DNA of 6,752 nt from Acidobacteriota bacterium (GTDB taxonomy: Bacteria; Acidobacteriota; Vicinamibacteria; Vicinamibacterales; UBA2999): contig JADZBZ010000166.1 of NCBI GenBank assembly GCA_020851835.1, positions 1 through 6,752 of the forward strand, in the 5' to 3' direction. The notes beneath the pieces are model-generated. The model worked only from the letters and a program-made list of their open reading frames with translations, was not told the origin of the DNA and ran no database searches. How positions within the stretch are numbered: the stretch's first letter is position 1; the number at the start of each line of letters is the position of its first letter. This document shows, in pieces, positions 1 to 5,660 of this stretch. The position numbers were made by a program, and so were the translations under genes.

Positions 1-9
1 CAATCGAGG

Positions 10-15
10 TATCCT
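10..15 (+). promoter_or_regulatory. Putative -10 box for a leaderless EVE-gene transcript
   Basis: The hexamer TATCCT fits the TANNNT pattern of a sigma-70-type -10 box and ends 7 nt before the ATG at 23. Transcription would then begin at or very near the start codon. The only purine-rich stretch upstream (GAGG at 6-9) is 13 nt from the ATG, too far for an ordinary ribosome binding site. The -35 region lies off the window, so this is a positional inference only. Confidence 0.4.
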
Positions 16-22
16 CTCGCCC

Positions 23-430
23 ATGAAATGGCTGGTCAAGGAAGAGCCCGCGCACTATCCCTTCTCGCAGTTCCTGGAGGATGGCACGACGGTGTGGTCC
101 GGGGTGAGGAACCCGGTGGCGCAGAAGAACCTGCGCGCCATGACGCCGGGCGACAAGGTCTTCTATTACCACACGGGCAGGGAAAAGGCCGTCATCGGCA
201 TCGCGAAGGTGACGAGCGCCCCGCGCCCCGATCCGGCCGACAAGACCGGCAAGCTGGTCGTCGTCGACCTGGCGGCCGTGAAGGCGCTCGAGCGTCCCGT
301 CACGCTGGCCGAGGTCAAGGCGGTGAAGGGCTTTGCCGACTTCGCGCTGGTGCGCCTGCCCCGCCTGTCGGTGATGCCGGTCACCGACGAGCAGTGGGCG
401 TGGATTGAGAAGGCGGGTGCGGGCACCTGA
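23..430 (+). CDS. EVE domain-containing protein (thymocyte nuclear protein 1-like)
   Basis: A complete 135-residue protein made of a single EVE domain, a PUA-like fold. Recognisable family features are the N-terminal W-L-V-K-E-E-P strand (residues 3-9), the V-W-S-G-V-R-N-P motif (24-31) followed by A-Q-K-N-L-R-x-M (33-40), and P-G-D-K-V-F-Y-Y-H-T (42-51) leading into a V-I-G-I-A-K-V strand (57-63). The length matches stand-alone bacterial EVE proteins. The family's aromatic pocket is thought to bind modified nucleobases in DNA or RNA, and relatives occur as reader domains in restriction systems and as the eukaryotic THYN1 protein. The ligand of stand-alone bacterial members is generally unknown. 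No methyltransferase or nuclease partner is visible, so a housekeeping nucleic-acid role is only a guess. It is cytoplasmic, with no signal peptide or membrane segment. The ATG at 23 puts the conserved first strand at the N-terminus. It converges on the CNNM gene across 28 bp. Confidence 0.93.
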   Translation: MKWLVKEEPAHYPFSQFLEDGTTVWSGVRNPVAQKNLRAMTPGDKVFYYHTGREKAVIGIAKVTSAPRPDPADKTGKLVVVDLAAVKALERPVTLAEVKAVKGFADFALVRLPRLSVMPVTDEQWAWIEKAGAGT

Positions 431-458
431 GGCACGGCCGCCGGCCCCTCGCGACGGA

Positions 459-1799
459 TCAGTCCTGTTGCGGCTTCGCCCCGTCGGGGCCTTCCGCGCC
501 CGGCTCCAGGCTCCCGACGCGGCTCACCAGCACCTTATCGATGCGCCGCCCGTCCATGTCCACCACCTCGAAGCGCCTGCCGCCCCATTCGAAGAGATCC
601 GCCGCCTTGGGCACGCGGCCGAGGCGTGCCATCACGAAGCCGCCCAGCGTGTGATACGCGCCGGCTTCTTCCTCGGGCAGCGGATCGAGCCCGAGGCGCG
701 CGCTGACCTCCTCGACCGACGCCGAGCCCTCGATCAGGTACGACCCGTCCGCCCGGGTGACAAACGCGTCCTCCGCCTCGCTCGCGCTCTCCGGCAGGTG
801 CCCCACGAGCGCTTCGAGCATGTCGGTGACGGTCACCAGCCCCTCGACGGCGCCGAACTCGTCCATCACCAGCGCCATGTGCCGGCGCGAGGTCCGGAAG
901 GTTTCGAGCAGCTGCACGGCCGGCATGGAATCGGGCACGAAGAGTGCATCGATGACGAGCACCCGGAGGTCGATGGGCACGCCGCGCATCGCCTGCGGCA
1001 ACAGGTCGGCCGAACGGACGATGCCGAGCACGTTGTCGAGGCCGCCGTGACAGACGACAAACTGCGTGTGGCTGTGCGACGCCAGGAACTCGCGCAGCTC
1101 CTCGCCGGAGGCGTCCACGTCGATCCACTCGATGTCGGGCCGCGGCGTCATGATGCCCGATACGCGCTGGTCGCCGAGCTGCAGCACGCGCTGGACGATG
1201 CTCTCCTCGGCCGCTTCGAGCACACCGCTCTCGGCGCCCTGGCTGATGATGGCCCGGATCTCTTCCTCCGTCAGGTACGGCTCGGCCTGCCCCTTGATGC
1301 CGAAGGCGCGCAGCATCAGGTTGGTGGTCCCCGTGAGCAGCGAGACGAACGGGCCGCCCAGGCGGGCGAGCAGCATCATGGGCCGCGCCACCCACGAGGC
1401 GATGGTCTCGGGATTGGTGAGGGCCACGTTCTTCGGCACCAGCTCACCCAGCACCAGCGAGAGGAAGGCGATGACGGCCACGACGAGGGCCAGGGCCAGC
1501 CCGGCCGCGTAGGGCTCGAGTTGGGGCACGACGGCGATGCGCCCGGCGAGTTGCTCGGCCAGGGTGGCCCCGCCGTAGGCCCCGGTCAGGATGCCCACCA
1601 GCGTGATGCCGACCTGGACCGTGGACAGGAACTGGGCGGGCTTGTTGGCGAGATCCAGCGCCGCGCGGGCGCGCTCGTCGCCATCTTCGGCCCGCTGTTG
1701 CAGCCGCACCTTCCGGGCCGCGACCACGGCAATCTCCGACATGGAGAACAGACCGTTGGCCAGCACCAGGGCGAAGATGATGAGGAACTCGGTAGCGAT
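459..1799 (-). CDS. CNNM/CorC (HlyC) family membrane protein with CBS pair, putative Mg2+/Co2+ transporter
   Basis: Read from the ATC at 1799 this is about 446 residues, the usual size of the family often labelled 'hemolysin family protein'. The order is a CNNM/DUF21 membrane domain (about 1-190), a tandem CBS pair (about 215-335) and a C-terminal CorC/HlyC domain (about 345-430). Membrane segments are predicted near 5-27, 58-80, 98-118 and 132-156. Family marks are N-G-L-F-S-M-S-E-I-A (15-24), V-L-G-E-L-V-P-K-N (116-124), T-E-E-E-I-R (177-182) and I-M-T-P-R (216-220), which opens the first CBS domain. Homologues (CorB, MpfA, CNNM proteins) move or regulate Mg2+ across the inner membrane, with CBS domains sensing Mg-ATP. 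Substrate here is inferred. The start is uncertain: there is no in-frame ATG, GTG or TTG at the expected N-terminus. The first in-frame ATG (1742) would remove most of the first membrane segment, and an ATG at 1806 is out of frame. The open frame runs on to 2111, but that part is antisense to the ABC gene and not family-like. Confidence 0.9.
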   Translation of the reverse strand: MATEFLIIFALVLANGLFSMSEIAVVAARKVRLQQRAEDGDERARAALDLANKPAQFLSTVQVGITLVGILTGAYGGATLAEQLAGRIAVVPQLEPYAAGLALALVVAVIAFLSLVLGELVPKNVALTNPETIASWVARPMMLLARLGGPFVSLLTGTTNLMLRAFGIKGQAEPYLTEEEIRAIISQGAESGVLEAAEESIVQRVLQLGDQRVSGIMTPRPDIEWIDVDASGEELREFLASHSHTQFVVCHGGLDNVLGIVRSADLLPQAMRGVPIDLRVLVIDALFVPDSMPAVQLLETFRTSRRHMALVMDEFGAVEGLVTVTDMLEALVGHLPESASEAEDAFVTRADGSYLIEGSASVEEVSARLGLDPLPEEEAGAYHTLGGFVMARLGRVPKAADLFEWGGRRFEVVDMDGRRIDKVLVSRVGSLEPGAEGPDGAKPQQD

Positions 1800-1804
1800 G
1801 GGGC

Positions 1805-1810
1805 ATTCTA
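1805..1810 (-). promoter_or_regulatory. Putative -10 box for the CNNM gene
   Basis: On the minus strand this reads TAGAAT, close to the TATAAT consensus, and ends 5 nt before the ATC at 1799. It could drive a leaderless transcript beginning at that codon. The alternative is that its last bases are part of a real ATG at 1806-1804, with the frame restored by one base fewer in the following C run. In that case it would not be the promoter. No good -35 hexamer is found 17 nt upstream. Confidence 0.3.
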
Positions 1811-1907
1811 CGACGGCGCCGGCCGGTACGGGCAGGGCGGCGGCCGCTCGACCGCCCGAACCGGCCGTCCGACCGGCGGCATCGAACCCGCCAGGGCGTG
1901 CGGCGTA

Positions 1908-1913
1908 TAGGCT
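1908..1913 (+). promoter_or_regulatory. Putative -10 box for the ABC exporter operon
   Basis: TAGGCT, within the longer TATAGGCT at 1906-1913, ends 10 nt before the ATG at 1924. A transcript starting 6-7 nt downstream would have a leader of only a few bases. The purine-rich AGGCAGGA (1914-1921) could act as a weak ribosome binding site if transcription began further upstream, but it sits only 2 nt from the ATG. No convincing -35 box is seen. Confidence 0.3.
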
Positions 1914-1923
1914 AGGCAGGACG

Positions 1924-2769
1924 ATGCTCACACTCGACAGCGTGCGCAAGCGGTACGGGAGCCTTACGGCGGTGGACGGCCTGTCGCTGTCGGTCGCGCG
2001 CGGCGAGGTGTTCGGGCTGCTGGGCCCCAACGGCGCCGGCAAGAGCACCACCGTGGGACTCGCCGTCGGGCTGCTGACACCCGACGCCGGGCGAATCGAC
2101 ATTGCGGGCATGGGCGCGCCCAGCCAGCCGGCCGCACGGGCCCGTCTGGGCGTGGCGCCGCAGGCGCTGGCGATCTACGACCTGCTGACCGGCACCGAGA
2201 ACCTGCGCTTCTTCGGCCAGGTGTACGGCCTGGGTGGCGCGCGTCTCGAGTCGCGCGTGGCGGCCTGCCTGGCCTTCGCCGGGCTGACCGACCGCGCCGG
2301 CGATCGGGTGGAGGGCTATTCGGGCGGGATGAAGCGGCGGCTCAACCTGGCCGCCGCGCTCGTGCACGATCCCGACCTGCTGCTGCTCGACGAGCCCACC
2401 GTGGGCGTGGACCCGCAGTCGCGCAACGCCATCTTCGACAGTATCGAAGCCCTCAACCGCGACGGCCGGACGGTCATCTACACCACCCACTACATGGAGG
2501 AGGCCGAGCGCCTCTGCGATCGCATCGCGATCATCGACCAGGGCCGGCTGCTCGCACTCGGCACGCTCGACGAACTGCTGGCCGCGCACGGCGGCTCGCC
2601 GACGCTGGTGGTGCGGACGGCGCAGGGCGAAGAGCGGCGGCACACGGCCGACCCGCTGGCCGAGCTCAACCGCATCGCCGCCACCAGCGCGGTGCACGAC
2701 TTCCGCGTCGACCGGCCCACGCTCGAGCAGGTGTTCCTCCACTTGACGGGCCGCCGCCTCAGGGACTGA
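1924..2769 (+). CDS. ABC transporter ATP-binding protein (ABC-2 exporter type)
   Basis: A complete 281-residue nucleotide-binding protein with all the expected motifs: Walker A G-P-N-G-A-G-K-S-T (34-42), Q-loop Gln80 in G-V-A-P-Q, signature Y-S-G-G-M-K-R-R (132-139), Walker B L-L-L-L-D-E-P (152-158) with catalytic Glu157, D-loop V-D-P (162-164), and H-loop His189 in T-T-H-Y-M-E-E-A-E. The sequence resembles the DrrA/CcmA-like subfamily that powers ABC-2 exporters of drugs, lipids or polysaccharides, and the last 70 or so residues are the accessory C-terminal region usual there. It would act as a cytoplasmic dimer on the permease encoded 2 bp downstream. The substrate cannot be told from sequence. 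The ATG at 1924 gives the usual short N-terminus before the first strand. The open frame extends far upstream but has no family resemblance there and is antisense to the CNNM gene. Confidence 0.95.
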   Translation: MLTLDSVRKRYGSLTAVDGLSLSVARGEVFGLLGPNGAGKSTTVGLAVGLLTPDAGRIDIAGMGAPSQPAARARLGVAPQALAIYDLLTGTENLRFFGQVYGLGGARLESRVAACLAFAGLTDRAGDRVEGYSGGMKRRLNLAAALVHDPDLLLLDEPTVGVDPQSRNAIFDSIEALNRDGRTVIYTTHYMEEAERLCDRIAIIDQGRLLALGTLDELLAAHGGSPTLVVRTAQGEERRHTADPLAELNRIAATSAVHDFRVDRPTLEQVFLHLTGRRLRD

Positions 2770-2771
2770 TC

Positions 2772-4031
2772 ATGCGCCCCATCCTCGCCATCGCCGCCAA
2801 GGACCTGCGCGTGCTGCCGCGCGTGCGCCTCGCCTTCTTCTTCGCCGTGATCTGGCCCATCGTCGTCGCCGTGATGTTCGGCTTCGCCTTCGGGGGCGGG
2901 GACGGCGGCGGGTCGAGTGTCATCCGCGTGGCCGTGGTCGACGAAGACGGCACCGGGCCCTCGCGCGCTTTCGTCCAGCGCCTGGCCGACTCGGGACACT
3001 TCGCGCTGGCGCCGATGGCGCGTGCGGAGGCCGAGACGGCGGTGCGGCGCGGCCAGCAGGCCGCCATGATCGTCATCGAGCCGGGCTTCGGCGCGCGGTC
3101 CGAGCGCATGTTCTACGGGGAGCCTCGCGAGGTGGCGATCGGCGCGGACCCGGCGCGCAAGGCCGAGGCCGGGATGATCGAGGGCCTCCTCATGCAGGCC
3201 GCGGCCGCCGACATGCAGGCGGTGCTCTCGGATCCGGCGGCATCGGGCGCGATGGTGGACCGCGCACTGAACAGTCTTGGCCCCGGCACGGGCGCACCCT
3301 CCGAGTTGCGGCACTTCCTCACCGAGCTCAAGGGCTTCGTCGGCTCCTCCGCGACGCGGACGCCGGACGGGTCTGGCGGCATGCAGTGGCAGCCGCTGAA
3401 GGTAACCGCCGTTCCCGTGACGCGCGAGCGGCGCGGCCCGGCCAACGCGTTCCAGATCACGTTTCCCCAGGGCGTGCTGTGGGGCCTCATCGGCTGCGCG
3501 ATGTCGTTCGGCCTGGGGCTGGTGAGCGAGCGAACGCGCGGCACGTTCCTGCGGCTGGCCATGTCACCGCTGACGCGGAGCCAGATCCTCGGCGGCAAGG
3601 CGCTCGCCTGCTTTGTCGCGATGATCGCGGTGCAGGTGCTGCTGTACACGCTGGGCTACCTCGTCTTCGACGTGCGCCCATCATCGTGGCCGCTGCTGGC
3701 GCTGGCGTCGCTGTCGGCGACGGTGGCCTTCTGCGGCTTCATGATGCTGGTGGCCACGTTCGGCACCACCGAACAGGCCGCCTCGGGTGCCGCGTGGGCC
3801 ATCATGATGCCCCTCGCCATGGTCGGCGGCGGGATGATTCCGCAGTTCATCATGCCGGCCTGGATGGCCACGCTCGGCAACATCAGCCCGGTCAAGTGGG
3901 CCATTCTCGCCATCGAGGGCGCCATCTGGCGGGACTTCACGCTAGGCGAGATGCTGCTGCCGTGCGCCATCCTCGTCGCCGTGGGCGTGCTGTCGTTCGT
4001 CCTGGGCACGCGGCGCCTTCAGTACCAATAG
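2772..4031 (+). CDS. ABC-2 type transporter permease
   Basis: A complete 419-residue inner-membrane protein and partner of the upstream ATPase, separated from it by 2 bp. An AGGGA ribosome binding site at 2761-2765 lies 6 nt before the ATG, inside the end of the ATPase gene, so translational coupling is likely. The topology is classic for the ABC-2 family: one membrane segment near the N-terminus (about 20-40), a long extracytoplasmic domain of about 190 residues (41-230), then five segments near 233-252, 277-299, 307-330, 340-364 and 393-412. The coupling-helix region E-R-T-R-G-T-F-L-R-L (253-262) followed by P-L-T-R-S-Q-I-L-G-G-K (266-276) is a strong family mark. Full length plus a large periplasmic domain suggests the drug/antibiotic exporter type (ABC2_membrane_3-like). 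The substrate is unknown. No periplasmic adaptor or outer-membrane gene is adjacent, so it may work as a plain two-gene exporter. Confidence 0.93.
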   Translation: MRPILAIAAKDLRVLPRVRLAFFFAVIWPIVVAVMFGFAFGGGDGGGSSVIRVAVVDEDGTGPSRAFVQRLADSGHFALAPMARAEAETAVRRGQQAAMIVIEPGFGARSERMFYGEPREVAIGADPARKAEAGMIEGLLMQAAAADMQAVLSDPAASGAMVDRALNSLGPGTGAPSELRHFLTELKGFVGSSATRTPDGSGGMQWQPLKVTAVPVTRERRGPANAFQITFPQGVLWGLIGCAMSFGLGLVSERTRGTFLRLAMSPLTRSQILGGKALACFVAMIAVQVLLYTLGYLVFDVRPSSWPLLALASLSATVAFCGFMMLVATFGTTEQAASGAAWAIMMPLAMVGGGMIPQFIMPAWMATLGNISPVKWAILAIEGAIWRDFTLGEMLLPCAILVAVGVLSFVLGTRRLQYQ

Positions 4032-4078
4032 CGCCGGCGCTCGGGTCCATCGGCGCCAGGATGCTGCGCTGCCTGCAC
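4032..4078 (+). other. Short G+C-rich gap downstream of the exporter operon
   Basis: This stretch opens with the palindrome GCGCCGGCGC straddling 4031-4040. A GGCGC arm (4036-4040) can also pair with GCGCC (4053-4057) across a 12-nt loop. Either stem could slow or end exporter transcription, but no T tract follows, so I do not call it an intrinsic terminator. The rhomboid gene could therefore be partly read through from the exporter operon. Confidence 0.3.
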
Positions 4079-4084
4079 TAACAT
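4079..4084 (+). promoter_or_regulatory. Putative -10 box for the rhomboid gene
   Basis: TAACAT fits TANNNT and ends 4 nt before the first ATG (4089) and 7 nt before the second (4092). The 7-nt spacing to 4092 is the same as that seen before the EVE gene. No Shine-Dalgarno sequence precedes either ATG. If the box is real, the transcript is leaderless and 4092 is the likelier start. Confidence 0.35.
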
Positions 4085-4088
4085 CTAC

Positions 4089-4934
4089 ATGATGCTGAAG
4101 CGCCAAACCGAAGGGTCCGTCATCTGCGCGTCGTGCGGCGTGCTCGTCGGCGTCAACGACGACACGTGCTACAACTGCGGGCGGCGGAATCCCGGGCTGT
4201 GGGGCTTCGGGCCCGCGCTGCGGCGGCTCGGGCAGGACCTGGGCTTCGTCCCTCTCGTCATGGGCGCGACAATCACGCTCTACGCGCTCTCGCTCCTGCT
4301 CTCGGGCAGCCGCATCCAGGGCATGCTCTCACCCAGCACCGAGGTGCTCTTCCTCCTGGGTGCCAGCGGCGCGGTTCCCGTCTTCCAGTTCGGCCGGTGG
4401 TGGACCGTGCTCACGGCTGGCTGGCTGCACGCCGGCGCTTTGCACATCCTGTTCAACGTGCTCTGGATCCGTCAGATCGCTCCCGGCGTGGCCGAACTCT
4501 ACGGCGCGGGCCGCATGATCATCATCTACACCGTCGCGGGAGTGGTCGGGTTCGCGGTCAGCTCGACGGCGGGGATGTACCTGCCCCGGCTCCCGATTCT
4601 CGGCGGGGCAGCGTTCTCGGTCGGCGCCTCGGCGCCCATCTTCGGACTGCTCGGCGCGCTGGTCTACTACGGACGGCGGACCGGCAGCAGCCACATCGGC
4701 CAGGCGGGCCTGCAGTACGCGCTGTTTCTCGGCCTGTTCGGCATCATCTTTCCCGGCGTGGACAACTGGGCCCATGCCGGCGGGTTCGTCGGCGGCCTCG
4801 CCACCTCGGTTGTCCTCGATCCCCTGAAGCGCGAGCGCGTCGACCATCTGATCATGGCGCTGGCCTGTCTGGCGCTCACCCTGCTGGCCCTCATCACCTC
4901 GTTCGTGACGGCACTCCCGGTGCTGATGCGATAG
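4089..4934 (+). CDS. Rhomboid family intramembrane serine protease with N-terminal zinc ribbon
   Basis: Encodes 281 residues from the ATG at 4089, or 280 from the tandem ATG at 4092. A small zinc ribbon comes first, with Cys13, Cys16, Cys27 and Cys30 as two C-x2-C knuckles. The rhomboid domain (about 50-245) follows. The L1 loop carries G-R-W-W-T (102-106). His119 and Asn123 in H-I-L-F-N match the oxyanion-side residues of GlpG. The nucleophile is Ser181 in G-A-S-A-P-I-F-G-L-L-G-A, and the partner is His229 in N-W-A-H-A-G-G-F. All core catalytic residues are present, so it should be active, cleaving membrane proteins within or near their transmembrane helices. About six core membrane segments plus a final one near 254-276 give a likely 6+1 arrangement. 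The residue after A-S is Ala and then Pro, where many rhomboids have Gly-Ala. The substrate is unknown. It lies 57 bp after the exporter operon and converges on the carbonic anhydrase gene. Confidence 0.93.
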   Translation: MMLKRQTEGSVICASCGVLVGVNDDTCYNCGRRNPGLWGFGPALRRLGQDLGFVPLVMGATITLYALSLLLSGSRIQGMLSPSTEVLFLLGASGAVPVFQFGRWWTVLTAGWLHAGALHILFNVLWIRQIAPGVAELYGAGRMIIIYTVAGVVGFAVSSTAGMYLPRLPILGGAAFSVGASAPIFGLLGALVYYGRRTGSSHIGQAGLQYALFLGLFGIIFPGVDNWAHAGGFVGGLATSVVLDPLKRERVDHLIMALACLALTLLALITSFVTALPVLMR

Positions 4935-4945
4935 CGGCGTCAAGG

Positions 4946-4968
4946 GCCGGATGAACGCGTCATCCGGC
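4946..4968. terminator. Perfect inverted repeat between convergent genes, candidate bidirectional terminator
   Basis: The arms GCCGGATGA (4946-4954) and TCATCCGGC (4960-4968) are perfectly complementary over 9 bp around a 5-nt loop, ACGCG. The repeat starts 11 bp after the rhomboid stop codon, and its right arm contains the stop codon of the carbonic anhydrase gene on the other strand. Position and symmetry fit a shared terminator for both genes. There is no T tract on either side, so it is not a textbook intrinsic terminator. It may stop polymerase weakly, work with Rho, or protect 3' ends. Confidence 0.5.
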
Positions 4969-5628
4969 GGCCGGCAGGCCGGCGCCAGCAGGCCGCTGCA
5001 GGAACTGCTCCTCGAAGAACTGGACCTCGCCGGTTTCCACGGAGTACAGACCGCCGACGATACCGATCCGGCCCTGGTGGTAGAGGTGCTCGAGGATCGG
5101 GCTGCGCGCCAGAATCGCCCGCATCTGGTGGCGGGTGTTCTCGAGCGCCACGCGCTCGACGAACTCGTCCGGCGGCAGGCCGCCGCCGCCTGACTGCACC
5201 ACGTGGTGGACGGCCGGGCCGATCTTGGCCAACAGGCCGGTAAGGTGCCCCATCTCGACGTGGTTGCACGCGCCCTGCACCGCACCGCACCGCGTGTGTC
5301 CCAGCACGACGATGAGCTTCGAGCCGGCCACCTCGCAGGCAAACTCCATGCTGCCCAGGATGTCCTCGTTCAACACGTTGCCGGCGATCCGCACGCTGAA
5401 GATGTCGCCGAGCCCCTGGTCGAAGATGAGCTCGGCCGAGATGCGCGAGTCGATGCAGCTCAGCACGATGGCCAGTGGATACTGGCTCACCGCGGTCTCG
5501 TTGACCTGCTGCAGGAGATTGCGACTGAGGCGGAGGTTGTCGACGAACCGGCGATTGCCGTCACGGAGGATCTCGAAGGCCCGCTGCGGGGTCAACGCCG
5601 CCTGAGAGTCTTTGGACTGTGTGCGCAT
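4960..5628 (-). CDS. Beta-class carbonic anhydrase
   Basis: A complete 222-residue cytoplasmic zinc enzyme that interconverts CO2 and bicarbonate. The zinc ligands are Cys58 in S-C-I-D-S-R, and His111 and Cys114 in G-H-T-R-C-G-A. The Asp60-Arg62 dyad that tunes the active site is present. Other family marks are R-I-A-G-N-V (80-85), the early G-N-x-R-F motif (24-28), and the C-terminal I-V-G-G-L-Y-S-V-E-T-G-E-V (190-202). The length is normal for the family. The start at 5628 is supported by GAGGA (minus strand, 5637-5633) 4 nt upstream. A longer in-frame reading upstream exists but overlaps glgB and is not family-like. The gene follows the glgB stop by 32 bp on the same strand and is probably cotranscribed. 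No sulfate/bicarbonate transporter or cyanate gene is adjacent, so a general role in supplying bicarbonate to carboxylases is the simplest inference. Confidence 0.95.
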   Translation of the reverse strand: MRTQSKDSQAALTPQRAFEILRDGNRRFVDNLRLSRNLLQQVNETAVSQYPLAIVLSCIDSRISAELIFDQGLGDIFSVRIAGNVLNEDILGSMEFACEVAGSKLIVVLGHTRCGAVQGACNHVEMGHLTGLLAKIGPAVHHVVQSGGGGLPPDEFVERVALENTRHQMRAILARSPILEHLYHQGRIGIVGGLYSVETGEVQFFEEQFLQRPAGAGLPAAG

Positions 5629-5660
5629 GAGTTCCTCGTCGTGTGTGATGGGGCCGCGCG

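Larger units (their letters stand above)
1800..1923. other. Divergent intergenic region between the CNNM and ABC exporter genes
   Basis: About 124 bp separate the two divergent genes and must hold both promoters. The sequence is very G+C-rich, with recurring CCGGCC and ACCGGC words (for example near 1818-1827 and 1859-1877). These could form small stems but show no clear operator symmetry. The only A+T-leaning patches are at the two ends, 1805-1810 and 1906-1914, where the -10 candidates lie. I see no recognisable -35 boxes. Confidence 0.6.

Noticed and set aside
478..490. GCCCC-GTC-GGGGC hairpin near the end of the CNNM gene
   Set aside because: A 5-bp stem with no T tract inside coding sequence is expected by chance at this G+C content, so I do not call it a terminator.
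405..1910. A 501-codon open frame on the + strand opposite the CNNM gene
   Set aside because: It is the mirror of a real coding gene in G+C-rich DNA. The translation is a His/Arg/Gln-rich mix with no recognisable fold, while the minus-strand frame shows clear family motifs throughout.
1591..1923. Upstream extension of the ABC ATPase reading frame
   Set aside because: It runs antisense through the CNNM gene, and the conserved ATPase fold starts exactly after the ATG at 1924.
1800..2111. N-terminal extension of the CNNM open frame to 2111
   Set aside because: The extra 104 residues are low-complexity Ser/Pro/Ala/Arg sequence with no family resemblance, and they lie antisense to the Walker A region of the ABC ATPase gene.
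2490..3314. Long minus-strand frame across the ATPase/permease junction
   Set aside because: The composition is typical of a shadow frame (Arg/His/Ala-rich, no motifs), and both plus-strand genes are intact and well conserved through this stretch.
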